This document shows positions 52,706-63,988 of a stretch of DNA of 64,000 bases, one piece after another. This DNA is from an uncultured Oleiphilaceae bacterium (GTDB taxonomy: Bacteria > Pseudomonadota > Gammaproteobacteria > Pseudomonadales > Oleiphilaceae), in assembly GCA_913060665.1 (NCBI GenBank), contig CAJXUY010000005.1:1-64000 (forward strand). The letters run 5' to 3'. Position numbers and translations under genes: made by a program. The notes beneath the pieces were generated by a model, which saw only the letters and a program-made list of their open reading frames with translations, was not told where the DNA came from and did not search any database. Positions within the stretch are counted from its first letter, which is position 1, and every line of letters starts with the position of its first letter.

Positions 52706-55099
52706 TCAGGAATTAGGTGCCTGAGTCTCACCCTCTTCTTCGTCCTCTTCTCTGAGCTCATCGAGTATCGCCTGAACTTTTCCATATATAGAACCTACAG
52801 GAAAACGACCCTCTTTATCTACCTCACCACTCTTAAGCCCCGTTAACAACCACAACGCTTCAGAGACATTCGTCACCGCATAGATTCTAAAATCACCCTT
52901 CTTGATCGATGCGAGTACATCTTTATTTAACATGAGATTATGAACATTAGTGCTCGGCAGAATAACCCCTTGGGTGCCCGTAAAACCGTGGATTTCGCAG
53001 GTTTTATGAAAGCCCTCTATTTTTTCGTTAAGCCCGCCAACCGGTTGAACTTCTCCAAACTGGTTAACCGAACCGGTCATCGCTAAATCTTGACGAATCG
53101 GCACTTCAGATATAGACGAAATCAATGCACAAAGCTCAGCTAATGATGCGCTATCACCATCAACCTCACCATATGACTGTTCAAAGGTGATGCTCGCTGA
53201 CAACGGCATCGGCTCTCTTTTTGCGAACACTGAAGCCAAATATGAAGATAGTATAAGCACACCTTTTGAGTGGATGGTTCCACCCAACTTAGCATCTCGC
53301 TCTATATCAATGACATCACCATCCCCGTAGCGCGAAGTGGCTGTAATACGGTTGGGCATACCAAATTCATGCCCACCCGTTGAAAGCACAGACAGCGCAT
53401 TAATCTGACCAACCACCAAGCCGGAGGTATCTAACAGCGTGGTGCGATTTTCTATCGACTCAAACATGCTGTCTTTAATCCGGCTGCTACGGTGCTCTTC
53501 GCTATCCAACGCCTTTTCGACATGCCCCAAACGGATCATATTGGCATTCGCCTGACGCGCCCAATAATTTGACTCTCTTAATAAGTTGGCAATATCAGCC
53601 GCGTGAAGGGATAGCTTAGTCTGGTCTTCTGCCTGTCGCGAGCTGTATTCAATAATCCTCGCAACCGCTTTCTGGTCACAATGTAGTAAACCTTTATCAT
53701 GCACCAAGCTCGATATAAATTTGGAATACTGTAACTCGGTATGGGCTGTACGAGGCATTTCATTTTCAAAATCAGCCGTTACCTTAAATAACTCAGCGAA
53801 TTCTGGATCATAGTGCTGTAACAACATATGTGTTTCACGATCACCAAACAAAATAATTTTTAGATCCATCGGGACCGGCTCTGGCTCAATAGAGATTGTG
53901 CCAGACAAGGTAACCTCACGCTCCAATGAGCTAATGTTCAAGGCTTTAGCTCGCAACGCTCGTTTTAGGCCATCCCATACATATGGTTGTTCTAATACTT
54001 TATTGGCATCCATTAACAGAAAGCCACCATTCGCTTTATGAAGACTACCAGGTCGAATCAACGAAAAATCAGTAAACACGGTCCCTTTATAGGTTACGTT
54101 TTCAACATAACCAAACAGTGCATGATAGTTTGGGCTCTCTTCAACTACGACAGGCGCCGTCTGATCTTTATGGTGTACAAGAACATTTACCTGATACCTT
54201 CTTGGCATTTTCTTATCTAGTGCGGCATACGCAAATGCAGCCTGCTCTTCACTATCTTCAAGGAAGATATCCAGGTTATCGATAATGTCTTTTTGAAGTG
54301 CAGCAAGGTGATCAACTACATTTTGGTGGGTTCCGTACTTTTCTTTTAGATTCCCGATAAGGTGACTGGTCACCCCTAATGTAACCTCTTCATTCAACTT
54401 TGCCTGGTTATCTGCATAGTCTTGCTCCCAATTTGACAGCTTACGAAGCGTTGCCCTTAGCTTAAGCTCCATCTTACCGATAACGTCTTCAAAAAATGCC
54501 TGCTCATCTTTAGACAACGCAGCAAAGCTATCAGATGTATGAGGGTTATCACCATCAAGTGCAGCCAACCGATAACCACCGGGCGTAGAGATCGTCAAAC
54601 TTATCTTTTGTCGTTTAGCCTGTTTCGCCAACTTCGCTAGCATCATTTCTTGCTTTTCAGCCAACTCATTTTTGAGCTTTTCGGAACGTTCAAAATAAGA
54701 GTCATTGTCAAACGCAACCGGAATCGTTTTAACCAAACGCTCCATCAATTTCTCAATGTCTTTTTTGAGTTGCTGCCCAATACCCGCAGGTAACTTCAAT
54801 ACACGAGGCGAACGAGGCTCATCAAAGTTAGCAACATAACACCAGTCAAACGTATGACCGCCGTCTCCCACATGGCGGTTCAAATACCGCAGCATCATGG
54901 TTCGTTTACCTAACCCGTTTCGACCGACAGCATAGACGTTATAACCACTATTATGCATCGACATAGCGAACCGAACGGCTTCTTGTGCACGTTCCTGCCC
55001 CACAATATCGGTTAACGGTTTAAGAGATTTAGTTGACCTAAATGGGAGGTCTTTGGGTTTTGCAACTCGGTACAATTTTTCAATCGCTAGCGGCTTCAA
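52706..55099 (-). CDS. Lon-like AAA+ protease (LonB/LonC type)
   Basis: 797 residues. A degenerate Walker A region GRNGLGKRTMMLRYL near 58 is followed by a long coiled-coil insertion (about 120-270), the AAA core with GGFLLMDANKVLEQP near 361, and the S16 protease domain with catalytic Ser in GEVDGDSASLAELCALI (about 655) and Lys in GLNEKIEGFH (about 698). It belongs to the AAA-family Lon-related proteins common in gammaproteobacteria (YcbZ/LonH-type) and probably degrades specific or damaged proteins. Confidence 0.92.
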   Translation of the reverse strand: MKPLAIEKLYRVAKPKDLPFRSTKSLKPLTDIVGQERAQEAVRFAMSMHNSGYNVYAVGRNGLGKRTMMLRYLNRHVGDGGHTFDWCYVANFDEPRSPRVLKLPAGIGQQLKKDIEKLMERLVKTIPVAFDNDSYFERSEKLKNELAEKQEMMLAKLAKQAKRQKISLTISTPGGYRLAALDGDNPHTSDSFAALSKDEQAFFEDVIGKMELKLRATLRKLSNWEQDYADNQAKLNEEVTLGVTSHLIGNLKEKYGTHQNVVDHLAALQKDIIDNLDIFLEDSEEQAAFAYAALDKKMPRRYQVNVLVHHKDQTAPVVVEESPNYHALFGYVENVTYKGTVFTDFSLIRPGSLHKANGGFLLMDANKVLEQPYVWDGLKRALRAKALNISSLEREVTLSGTISIEPEPVPMDLKIILFGDRETHMLLQHYDPEFAELFKVTADFENEMPRTAHTELQYSKFISSLVHDKGLLHCDQKAVARIIEYSSRQAEDQTKLSLHAADIANLLRESNYWARQANANMIRLGHVEKALDSEEHRSSRIKDSMFESIENRTTLLDTSGLVVGQINALSVLSTGGHEFGMPNRITATSRYGDGDVIDIERDAKLGGTIHSKGVLILSSYLASVFAKREPMPLSASITFEQSYGEVDGDSASLAELCALISSISEVPIRQDLAMTGSVNQFGEVQPVGGLNEKIEGFHKTCEIHGFTGTQGVILPSTNVHNLMLNKDVLASIKKGDFRIYAVTNVSEALWLLTGLKSGEVDKEGRFPVGSIYGKVQAILDELREEDEEEGETQAPNS

Positions 55100-55341
55100 A
55101 GTGGATTCCGTAAATTGAGAAGTAGGTGTAGAAAAAAGATCATGTAGATCAATATACTCGCTTTAAACTCGATATTCGTTAAGTGTAGCGTTTACCAAAT
55201 ACGCCTGACAAACAATTTCCTGATTGAGTTTGCATTTATTGATAAGCACAAAACTAAAGTTTTGCAACTAAATGTCGTTAATTACTATAACAACGAGAAA
55301 AATCGGAGCGTGAGTATCTAAAAAAGGAGCATGATTGACCA

Positions 55342-55632
55342 ATGATAACCTTACCTATTGAACACAGAATCGACTACAAAACCCAATCAACATCCGCCAC
55401 ATCTAAAGATGTCAGGCATGTGGATCATTCAGAAACGACTCAGACAGTTAGACGCGATAAAACCACTGAACGTCGCCGAATGCCTGACCGTAGAAGAAAA
55501 CAAACCCCGATGAAAGGACAAGAAAAACGACGCGTCAATGACAGACGCAGCCCGCTACTTCTAAACGCCAAATCTGCCAAACCTGAACAACTCTACTCCC
55601 GTAAAGGATCAAGCATTAATACAAAGGCATAA
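55342..55632 (+). CDS. small basic hypothetical protein
   Basis: 96 residues, strongly basic, with two related segments: TERRRMPDRRRKQ and KRRVNDRRSP. It has no hydrophobic segment and looks disordered. It lies upstream of the PilZ-domain gene with 131 bp between, on the same strand. Arg-rich DRR-type motifs resemble the RxxxR start of PilZ domains, but no full domain is present. Function unknown. Confidence 0.6.
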   Translation: MITLPIEHRIDYKTQSTSATSKDVRHVDHSETTQTVRRDKTTERRRMPDRRRKQTPMKGQEKRRVNDRRSPLLLNAKSAKPEQLYSRKGSSINTKA

Positions 55633-55763
55633 CTACACCACCAACTTTGGTCTAATTGACGACGCCTTCGCCAGAATAAAAACAACTATTGAGTAACCAC
55701 ACTAATTAGAGATAGAATATCCGGTACCGAAAAATAAATATAATTCTCGGAACCTTAAGACTT

Positions 55764-56171
55764 ATGAAAGATGGAACTTCAAGCACAAAGCTGGATAGAC
55801 GAATCAAAGAGAGGCACTCTGCGCCTTGTCTCCAGGTTACTATTCGCCCCTCTGGTTTTCTCAAGTGGCTAAGAAACCCCGTTGATGTTAAGTGTATCGA
55901 TATAAACCGATACGGTATGGCGGTAGAATCCGTTTGTAACCTCAGACCCAAAGAAAAAATCACTCTGGATTTCAAAGGTAAGTATATTACTGAATCTAAT
56001 ATATGCGCCGTCGTTACCACCAGTGTAAAGTATGCCGGCCAATACCGTCTGGGTATCACGTTCAGCTACTCTACCTGCAACCGACAATACTCAAGAAAAA
56101 TTGATAACGCCCTTTCTCGTATCGAACGGCTTTATAATGAGCGTTATGGTTTGGAAAGAAAGGCTGGATAA
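55764..56171 (+). CDS. PilZ-domain protein
   Basis: 135 residues. The N-terminal LDRRIKERHSAPC (RxxxR c-di-GMP switch, about 12-18) is followed by VKCIDINRYGMAVES (D-x-S-x-x-G region, with N-R-Y-G instead of S-x-x-G, about 45) and AGQYRLGITFSY. The fold matches PilZ, but the D/NxSxxG motif is imperfect, so c-di-GMP affinity is uncertain. Signs of a link to the GGDEF-EAL protein at 16226 are only biochemical. Confidence 0.75.
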   Translation: MKDGTSSTKLDRRIKERHSAPCLQVTIRPSGFLKWLRNPVDVKCIDINRYGMAVESVCNLRPKEKITLDFKGKYITESNICAVVTTSVKYAGQYRLGITFSYSTCNRQYSRKIDNALSRIERLYNERYGLERKAG

Positions 56172-56506
56172 ATGCTTCTTAAAAATTTACCTCAATCATA
56201 AGAATAGATAGCATTCTTATTTAATAGCCTGCACTAGATAATAAAGTGTTACTTAGTTTTAGCGCTAGTTTCTAAGACACCTATTCGATATTAAATGGAA
56301 TAGTCGCGCCTATCACTGGATTTATTACCTCTTTTATTAGCCTCTTAAATTACTATTTACATAAATAACCACCTTCCCTCCACCCAAAATTAGAATCTAT
56401 TGGTTTTAAATATGGCAAATATGCCATAAATTGAGGTTAAATTATCAACAATTCCTCATACGCATAGAAATTTAAAGCATTACAACGACAGTTTCGAACG
56501 GTTTGC
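56172..56506. other. AT-rich spacer beyond the distal end of the CRISPR array
   Basis: About 335 bp with no credible gene on either strand. It is the trailer side of the array, because the array is transcribed leftward. I see no extra degenerate repeat in it. Confidence 0.6.
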
Positions 56507-59500
56507 CGGTTAATCCCCGTGGGTACGGGGAACACACGGCGGCAAGCTCTCTATCGCCCATTTCAGACGGTTCATCCCCGTGGGTACGGGGAACACTGGT
56601 TTCAAAACCGGCAGGGCTTCTTGCTCAACGGTTCATCCCCGCGGGTACGGGGAACACTCCTGGCAGAATTACAGCGGCGCGGAGTTGGTCGGTTCATCCC
56701 CGTGGGTACGGGGAACACACATTGCTGTAATGATATTTTTAATGGTGTTGCGGTTCATCCCCGTGGGTACGGGGAACACTACTTTTAATATCTCGCAAAG
56801 AATTGGATCGCCGGTTCATCCCCGTGGGTACGGGGAACACATCAATACCCAAATGACGATGTGTTTCTAATTCGGTTCATCCCCGTGGGTACGGGGAACA
56901 CATCATGCAATCACAAAAAAGAGGCTGTAGCCCCGGTTCATCCCCGTGGGTACGGGGAACACGGCAGCCAGGTCGTTAATCCTGCAGGGTTAACGCGGTT
57001 CATCCCCGTGGGTACGGGGAACACCTAACTGGGCTAAGACAGGAAGACCTATGAGGCGGTTCATCCCCGTGGGTACGGGGAACACTGCATGAAGCAAAAT
57101 TTTTCATAACGATATCCCGGTTCATCCCCGTGGGTACGGGGAACACTTTAGCGCATCGTAGTTATCGCGAGATATTGACGGTTCATCCCCGTGGGTACGG
57201 GGAACACTGTTAATAGTTGACCCGCCAAAATTCCCACCACGGTTCATCCCCGTGGGTACGGGGAACACTGTCTCTGGCTCTTCTGGCTCTTCTGGCTCTT
57301 CTGGCTTATCGGTTCATCCCCGTGGGTACGGGGAACACTGTGTTTCATGCATTGTGATAACGCTCCATTGCGGTTCATCCCCGTGGGTACGGGGAACACG
57401 TCGTGCTATGGGACATCGGTTTTTTTACTGTCGGTTCATCCCCGTGGGTACGGGGAACACTTCTTTGTGTCGCGGCTGAATTACTCGCTGAACGGTTCAT
57501 CCCCGTGGGTACGGGGAACACGATCGTCTTGCTTTGTCCTTTATGACCTGAAGCGGTTCATCCCCGTGGGTACGGGGAACACATAAAAAAGTCGTTTATG
57601 CGGTGGGCAGTGTTCGGTTCATCCCCGTGGGTACGGGGAACACCATTTCATGAGAGCCGCGATTAGGCTCTAGCACGGTTCATCCCCGTGGGTACGGGGA
57701 ACACCCTTCGTGGTCATCAAGCCGGTATACCTGAAGCGGTTCATCCCCGTGGGTACGGGGAACACTCATTGCTCACCTCTAATTCTGCATAATCTAGCGG
57801 TTCATCCCCGTGGGTACGGGGAACACAAAACGACCCGCTAGCACAACTAAAAGCCTCGCGGTTCATCCCCGTGGGTACGGGGAACACTTCTTCTCTGCAT
57901 ATATCTGTAGTTGTGCATTCGGTTCATCCCCGTGGGTACGGGGAACACCTTACCCATCGCGGTGCTGGTATCAATATTCTCGGTTCATCCCCGTGGGTAC
58001 GGGGAACACTTGTTTATCCACCTCATCAGCATCCCATCCGCCGGTTCATCCCCGTGGGTACGGGGAACACCATATTCAGAAAACCGTTATCGGGTTTCTC
58101 TTCGGTTCATCCCCGTGGGTACGGGGAACACATGGACTATCTAGATACTTTCCTTCAAACGAGGCGGTTCATCCCCGTGGGTACGGGGAACACGACAACA
58201 CTATAATCATCAAGCGATATCTCAACGGTTCATCCCCGTGGGTACGGGGAACACACATATCGCCTTCGGCACTTGGTATCCTCTACCGGTTCATCCCCGT
58301 GGGTACGGGGAACACAGGATAGATAATTGCCGCATGGTATAGGCTCCCGGTTCATCCCCGTGGGTACGGGGAACACGGGTTGGGATTTGATGCTAATTAT
58401 TCAGAATGTGGTTCATCCCCGTGGGTACGGGGAACACTATTAGAGAATAAACGTAACCAGTCCTCATCACGGTTCATCCCCGTGGGTACGGGGAACACCG
58501 ACATCTTTCAGCAGATAAACCGGATAACCACGGTTCATCCCCGTGGGTACGGGGAACACATAGACTCTAGGGTCATCAGTATTACATAAAACGGTTCATC
58601 CCCGTGGGTACGGGGAACACCAGTAGCTCATTATATACATGAACTATGTTTGCGGTTCATCCCCGTGGGTACGGGGAACACTTCATTAAGGTGGTTATAC
58701 CTGATAGACAAGGCGGTTCATCCCCGTGGGTACGGGGAACACTCGTGCTCATCATCCTGACGGTCGTATTCGTACGGTTCATCCCCGTGGGTACGGGGAA
58801 CACACGATGTAGCTAGTTATTATCCTCGTATTATCCGGTTCATCCCCGTGGGTACGGGGAACACTCGTTAAAGAGGTCCCACGTGAGTATAAGCATCGGT
58901 TCATCCCCGTGGGTACGGGGAACACGAAGGACGTACTGAGGCAATATACCTCTATTCCGGTTCATCCCCGTGGGTACGGGGAACACATCCTCTAAGTCGT
59001 TAAAAGTGAAAAACGTTTCGGTTCATCCCCGTGGGTACGGGGAACACAATATCAGATTCAAACACTAAGTTATCAGGAGCGGTTCATCCCCGTGGGTACG
59101 GGGAACACAAATGGAGAGTGATAATGTCGTTTTCAAACGTCGGTTCATCCCCGTGGGTACGGGGAACACGATTTTTCCAAGAACAGTCCCTGCTACCAGG
59201 TCGGTTCATCCCCGTGGGTACGGGGAACACGTCGCTTGTCAGCACTAGCGTTTGCGGACGCACGGTTCATCCCCGTGGGTACGGGGAACACTGGCATATC
59301 GCCACCTCTTGTGACGAGAAATACGGTTCATCCCCGTGGGTACGGGGAACACTCCGTTTGCGGCTTAACGCTCACCGTGTAGTGCGGTTCATCCCCGTGG
59401 GTACGGGGAACACCCTAGTAAGGGCATTCTTACAACAAGTTTTAGCGGTTCATCCCCGTGGGTACGGGGAACACTGAACAAGTTTATGATTTGTCTCACC

Positions 59501-61549
59501 TACACCCGGTTCATCCCCGTGGGTACGGGGAACACGAATACACCTCTGAGATGGCTATGGAAGCGGTCGGTTCATCCCCGTGGGTACGGGGAACACTGGT
59601 GAAGATTCTAAAATGATTTATGCTATTCCGGTTCATCCCCGTGGGTACGGGGAACACTTACCTGAAGGATCATCCATTGCACCGACTAGCGGTTCATCCC
59701 CGTGGGTACGGGGAACACCTGCGGAGGAATGTGCAGAATCTGGAAAAGTTCGGTTCATCCCCGTGGGTACGGGGAACACGTTTTCACGTCGACCAACATT
59801 AATTGTTTTGCCGGTTCATCCCCGTGGGTACGGGGAACACTGTTGTCCAACAAAGGCGCGACGGATACGATCCGGTTCATCCCCGTGGGTACGGGGAACA
59901 CTTTCTGTAATAGTTGCCGTCACTTGTTTTGTGCGGTTCATCCCCGTGGGTACGGGGAACACGCAAATATACACCTAAAGGAATTATAAAATGCCGGTTC
60001 ATCCCCGTGGGTACGGGGAACACAGGTAGCCATAGTTGCTACCTCACGGTAGTAGCGGTTCATCCCCGTGGGTACGGGGAACACTGGACGCCATAATATT
60101 GCAATTACAAAATTCACGGTTCATCCCCGTGGGTACGGGGAACACTTTAACCGAGTAACCACCAATGATTACACCACCGGTTCATCCCCGTGGGTACGGG
60201 GAACACTCTGGAGATAATGTCGTGACATGAGCAGGAGAGCGGTTCATCCCCGTGGGTACGGGGAACACTATTGAAACCACGGATTGTCTTTGTGCGTCAG
60301 CGGTTCATCCCCGTGGGTACGGGGAACACGTTTTAGGTGGACGAATTAGTCAATCAACATGCGGTTCATCCCCGTGGGTACGGGGAACACTTTAGTTATC
60401 GCCACCCTATTTCTAAAAAATACGGTTCATCCCCGTGGGTACGGGGAACACAGAGAATTAACGAGCAAAGAATAATTATTACACGGTTCATCCCCGTGGG
60501 TACGGGGAACACGTCTTGCTGTAACGCTTCCTCGTTTTCTTCTACGGTTCATCCCCGTGGGTACGGGGAACACCCGTAGACCCAAGCCTTACCGGAGATA
60601 CTAGCCGGTTCATCCCCGTGGGTACGGGGAACACAACAGGTTTTCCGTTGATGATTAAACGTATTTCGGTTCATCCCCGTGGGTACGGGGAACACCAGCC
60701 TGTAACGCTAGTCGCTTTGCAAGGTTACGGTTCATCCCCGTGGGTACGGGGAACACTTCATGATATTCCTCTGCCAAAGTCGCGCTATCGGTTCATCCCC
60801 GTGGGTACGGGGAACACAAAGTCGTGATTGAGCGTGACGGTTATGTAATCGGTTCATCCCCGTGGGTACGGGGAACACATCAGGCTAAGTATGAAATTGA
60901 AAAGAATTGGCGGTTCATCCCCGTGGGTACGGGGAACACAACGTATGGGCATTTGACTGCTGGTTCTAATGCGGTTCATCCCCGTGGGTACGGGGAACAC
61001 CTCAAATCGGTCTAGGTTTGGGTGCCCTAGCGCGGTTCATCCCCGTGGGTACGGGGAACACCACTAGAGCAAGATAAAAAGCAAACTGATTCACGGTTCA
61101 TCCCCGTGGGTACGGGGAACACTAGCGGAACCGTGGATGAAAACTGCAATGTTGCGGTTCATCCCCGTGGGTACGGGGAACACATATTACATATAAATCA
61201 TTAGATTCTAATGAACGGTTCATCCCCGTGGGTACGGGGAACACTCTCGCTATGCCCACACTGCAAACGTTGTTTGCGGTTCATCCCCGTGGGTACGGGG
61301 AACACATCAGCGGGTCATTGATCAGGAGACAAACGAACGGTTCATCCCCGTGGGTACGGGGAACACATCGCCTATCAATGGTATCTCGTGTTCGAAATCG
61401 GTTCATCCCCGTGGGTACGGGGAACACTAATCGCGGCTCTCATGAAATGAATGGTGTGCCGGTTCATCCCCGTGGGTACGGGGAACACAAAAGCGAGGGT
61501 TTGGGGCTCACCATTGAAAGCGGTTCATCCCCGTGGGTACGGGGAACAC
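56507..61549 (-). CRISPR. type I-E CRISPR array, 83 repeats and 82 spacers
   Basis: A 29-bp repeat, which on the minus strand begins GTGTTCCCC and ends GATGAACCG, recurs with a 61-bp period; I traced each start from 56507 to 61521. 78 spacers are 32 nt, three are 33 nt (from 56963, 58132 and 60207) and one is 41 nt (57269-57309). Repeats are almost identical: the distal one (56507) has one change, the one at 56629 has one change, and the one at 58409 has T instead of C at its first plus-strand base. Its orientation (repeat strand, degenerate distal end at left, leader and cas2 at right) shows leftward transcription. Confidence 0.98.
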
Positions 61550-61639
61550 TCTAAGTGTACGCTCTTGTTTAAAAAGGAGAAATTCCTCAGTGAAATTTCC
61601 ACCAAAAAAACAGCCAAATTCTTAAAGAGCTATTAGGGT
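61550..61639 (-). promoter_or_regulatory. CRISPR leader, short, between cas2 and the array
   Basis: About 90 bp, AT-rich. On the minus strand it ends ...CGTACACTTAGA directly before the first repeat, similar to the TTTAGA|GTGTTCC junction of E. coli type I-E leaders. A consensus IHF site was not evident by eye. New spacers should be added here. Confidence 0.8.
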
Positions 61640-62859
<1,220 letters not shown>

Positions 62860-62863
62860 AACG

Positions 62864-63298
62864 TTATTCCTCTATTTTTAGTTGTTTAGACACAGCGTTT
62901 TGAACGAGCACATTCATCTGACGAATAGCCAGATCATTAAGTTGCTCTAACCGTTTCGGTTGCGATATTCCCCGCTCGATAAAATGCGCATTGAGCGACT
63001 CCATGTTTGCAAGGCACACCAACGTCCATTGTTTAGGGGTGAGTGTAAAGCTATTAAGGCCCGCTTGTTTTTCAAACCCGTCAAATTCAACGGGTTTAAA
63101 ATTTGAATTATTCAACTGCTCCCAAATATCCAAAAACTCAATAGTATTTCGATTGCGTAGCGAGTTTCTGATTAGGTCATCAGATCTCCCGGTGTTTTTG
63201 TACTTTTCAATACCTGTGATATTTATATATTCCACACCGTCCTTGGTGGTCGTTGCGATGCTTTGGTCCAAGACCTGTAGTTTTGGTTTCATCGTCAT
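62864..63298 (-). CDS. short KilA-N domain protein inserted in the cas operon
   Basis: 144 residues. Residues 22-91 match the KilA-N N-terminal half: EYINITGIEKYKN, SLRNRNTIEFLDIWEQLNN, FKPVEFDGFEKQAGLNSFTL then TPKQW. Residues 92-135 match the far C-terminus of bacterial KilA-N proteins: LANMESLNAHFIERGISQPK, RLEQLNDLAIRQMNVL. In the usual protein of about 275 residues these parts are separated by the GRYGGTYAHRDIA segment and the remainder; here they are joined at about 63026, giving a roughly half-size protein in frame. It lies 18 bp after cas6e and 4 bp before cas1e. KilA-N domains bind DNA and are typical of phages. Confidence 0.85.
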   Translation of the reverse strand: MTMKPKLQVLDQSIATTTKDGVEYINITGIEKYKNTGRSDDLIRNSLRNRNTIEFLDIWEQLNNSNFKPVEFDGFEKQAGLNSFTLTPKQWTLVCLANMESLNAHFIERGISQPKRLEQLNDLAIRQMNVLVQNAVSKQLKIEE

Positions 63299-63316
63299 TC
63301 CTTTGTTTATAAATTA

Positions 63317-63988
63317 CTATATTGGTCTAATCATCATCAATCCACACCCCATTGCTTTGGCTCTGCCAAACCCCTTGGAATACGCCTCGAGAAACCGTTC
63401 GGGCTCTTCAATAGTCATTATTCCCTGAAAATCGACGCTGGAAAATTGCACATTGTGATTCTTCTTACGGCTTCTATGCTGGGTATAACATTCAATATCT
63501 GGCACCGCATCCAGCTTGAAGCCCCACCGTTCAAGACGTTCAGTATCACAGAACCAGCGTTGGGCTGCTTCATTCATTAACTGCTTAACTTTCTCTTTAT
63601 TAAGCTCCCCTTGCTCTACCGCCTGATATTTCGCATGCATCAGCACATCATGGCGCTTACTTTTCCCGTTTTCATTTTTTACGCAGATTGTTGGATTAAT
63701 ACGTAATTTAAATGCTAAGCGAGAACCTTTCATCAGCTTTGGAGCAAAGCTCTTAGTTCGCACATTAAACAATGGGTCATCTGATGAAGGAGTGGTTTGA
63801 GAAAGTACATAGAAATTCGGAAGGCCGGTTTCTGTGCTTTCTTCTCGATATAAAAAGTTACGCTCGGTTTGATCGGAAAAGAGCTTCCACAGTAATTGAT
63901 GGCTTGCGTATGCCCCATTGTTACTGAGCTTAATCAACTCATTGGCTGAGTGACCAGATGACATCACCGAAACCTTAGATAGGAACAT
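63317..63988 (-). CDS. cas6e: crRNA-processing endoribonuclease Cas6e (CasE/Cse3)
   Basis: 223 residues, complete: MFLSKVSVMSSGHSANELIK at the start, ASHQLLWKLFSD near 30 (position of the catalytic His), FNVRTKSFAPKL near 74, KYQAVEQG near 121, and the C-terminal glycine loop GFGRAKAMGCGLMMIRP. It cuts the repeat to free crRNAs and stays in Cascade. An AGGAG Shine-Dalgarno sequence precedes the ATG at 63988. The rest of the operon (cas5, cas7, cse2, cse1, cas3) would be beyond the window. Confidence 0.95.
   Translation of the reverse strand: MFLSKVSVMSSGHSANELIKLSNNGAYASHQLLWKLFSDQTERNFLYREESTETGLPNFYVLSQTTPSSDDPLFNVRTKSFAPKLMKGSRLAFKLRINPTICVKNENGKSKRHDVLMHAKYQAVEQGELNKEKVKQLMNEAAQRWFCDTERLERWGFKLDAVPDIECYTQHRSRKKNHNVQFSSVDFQGIMTIEEPERFLEAYSKGFGRAKAMGCGLMMIRPI

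Noticed and set aside
56503-61636. Many open frames across the CRISPR array with repeated GSSPWVRGT, VHPRGYGEH and RFIPVGTGNT
   Set aside because: They are the 29-bp repeat read in three frames with a 61-bp period; no real proteins.
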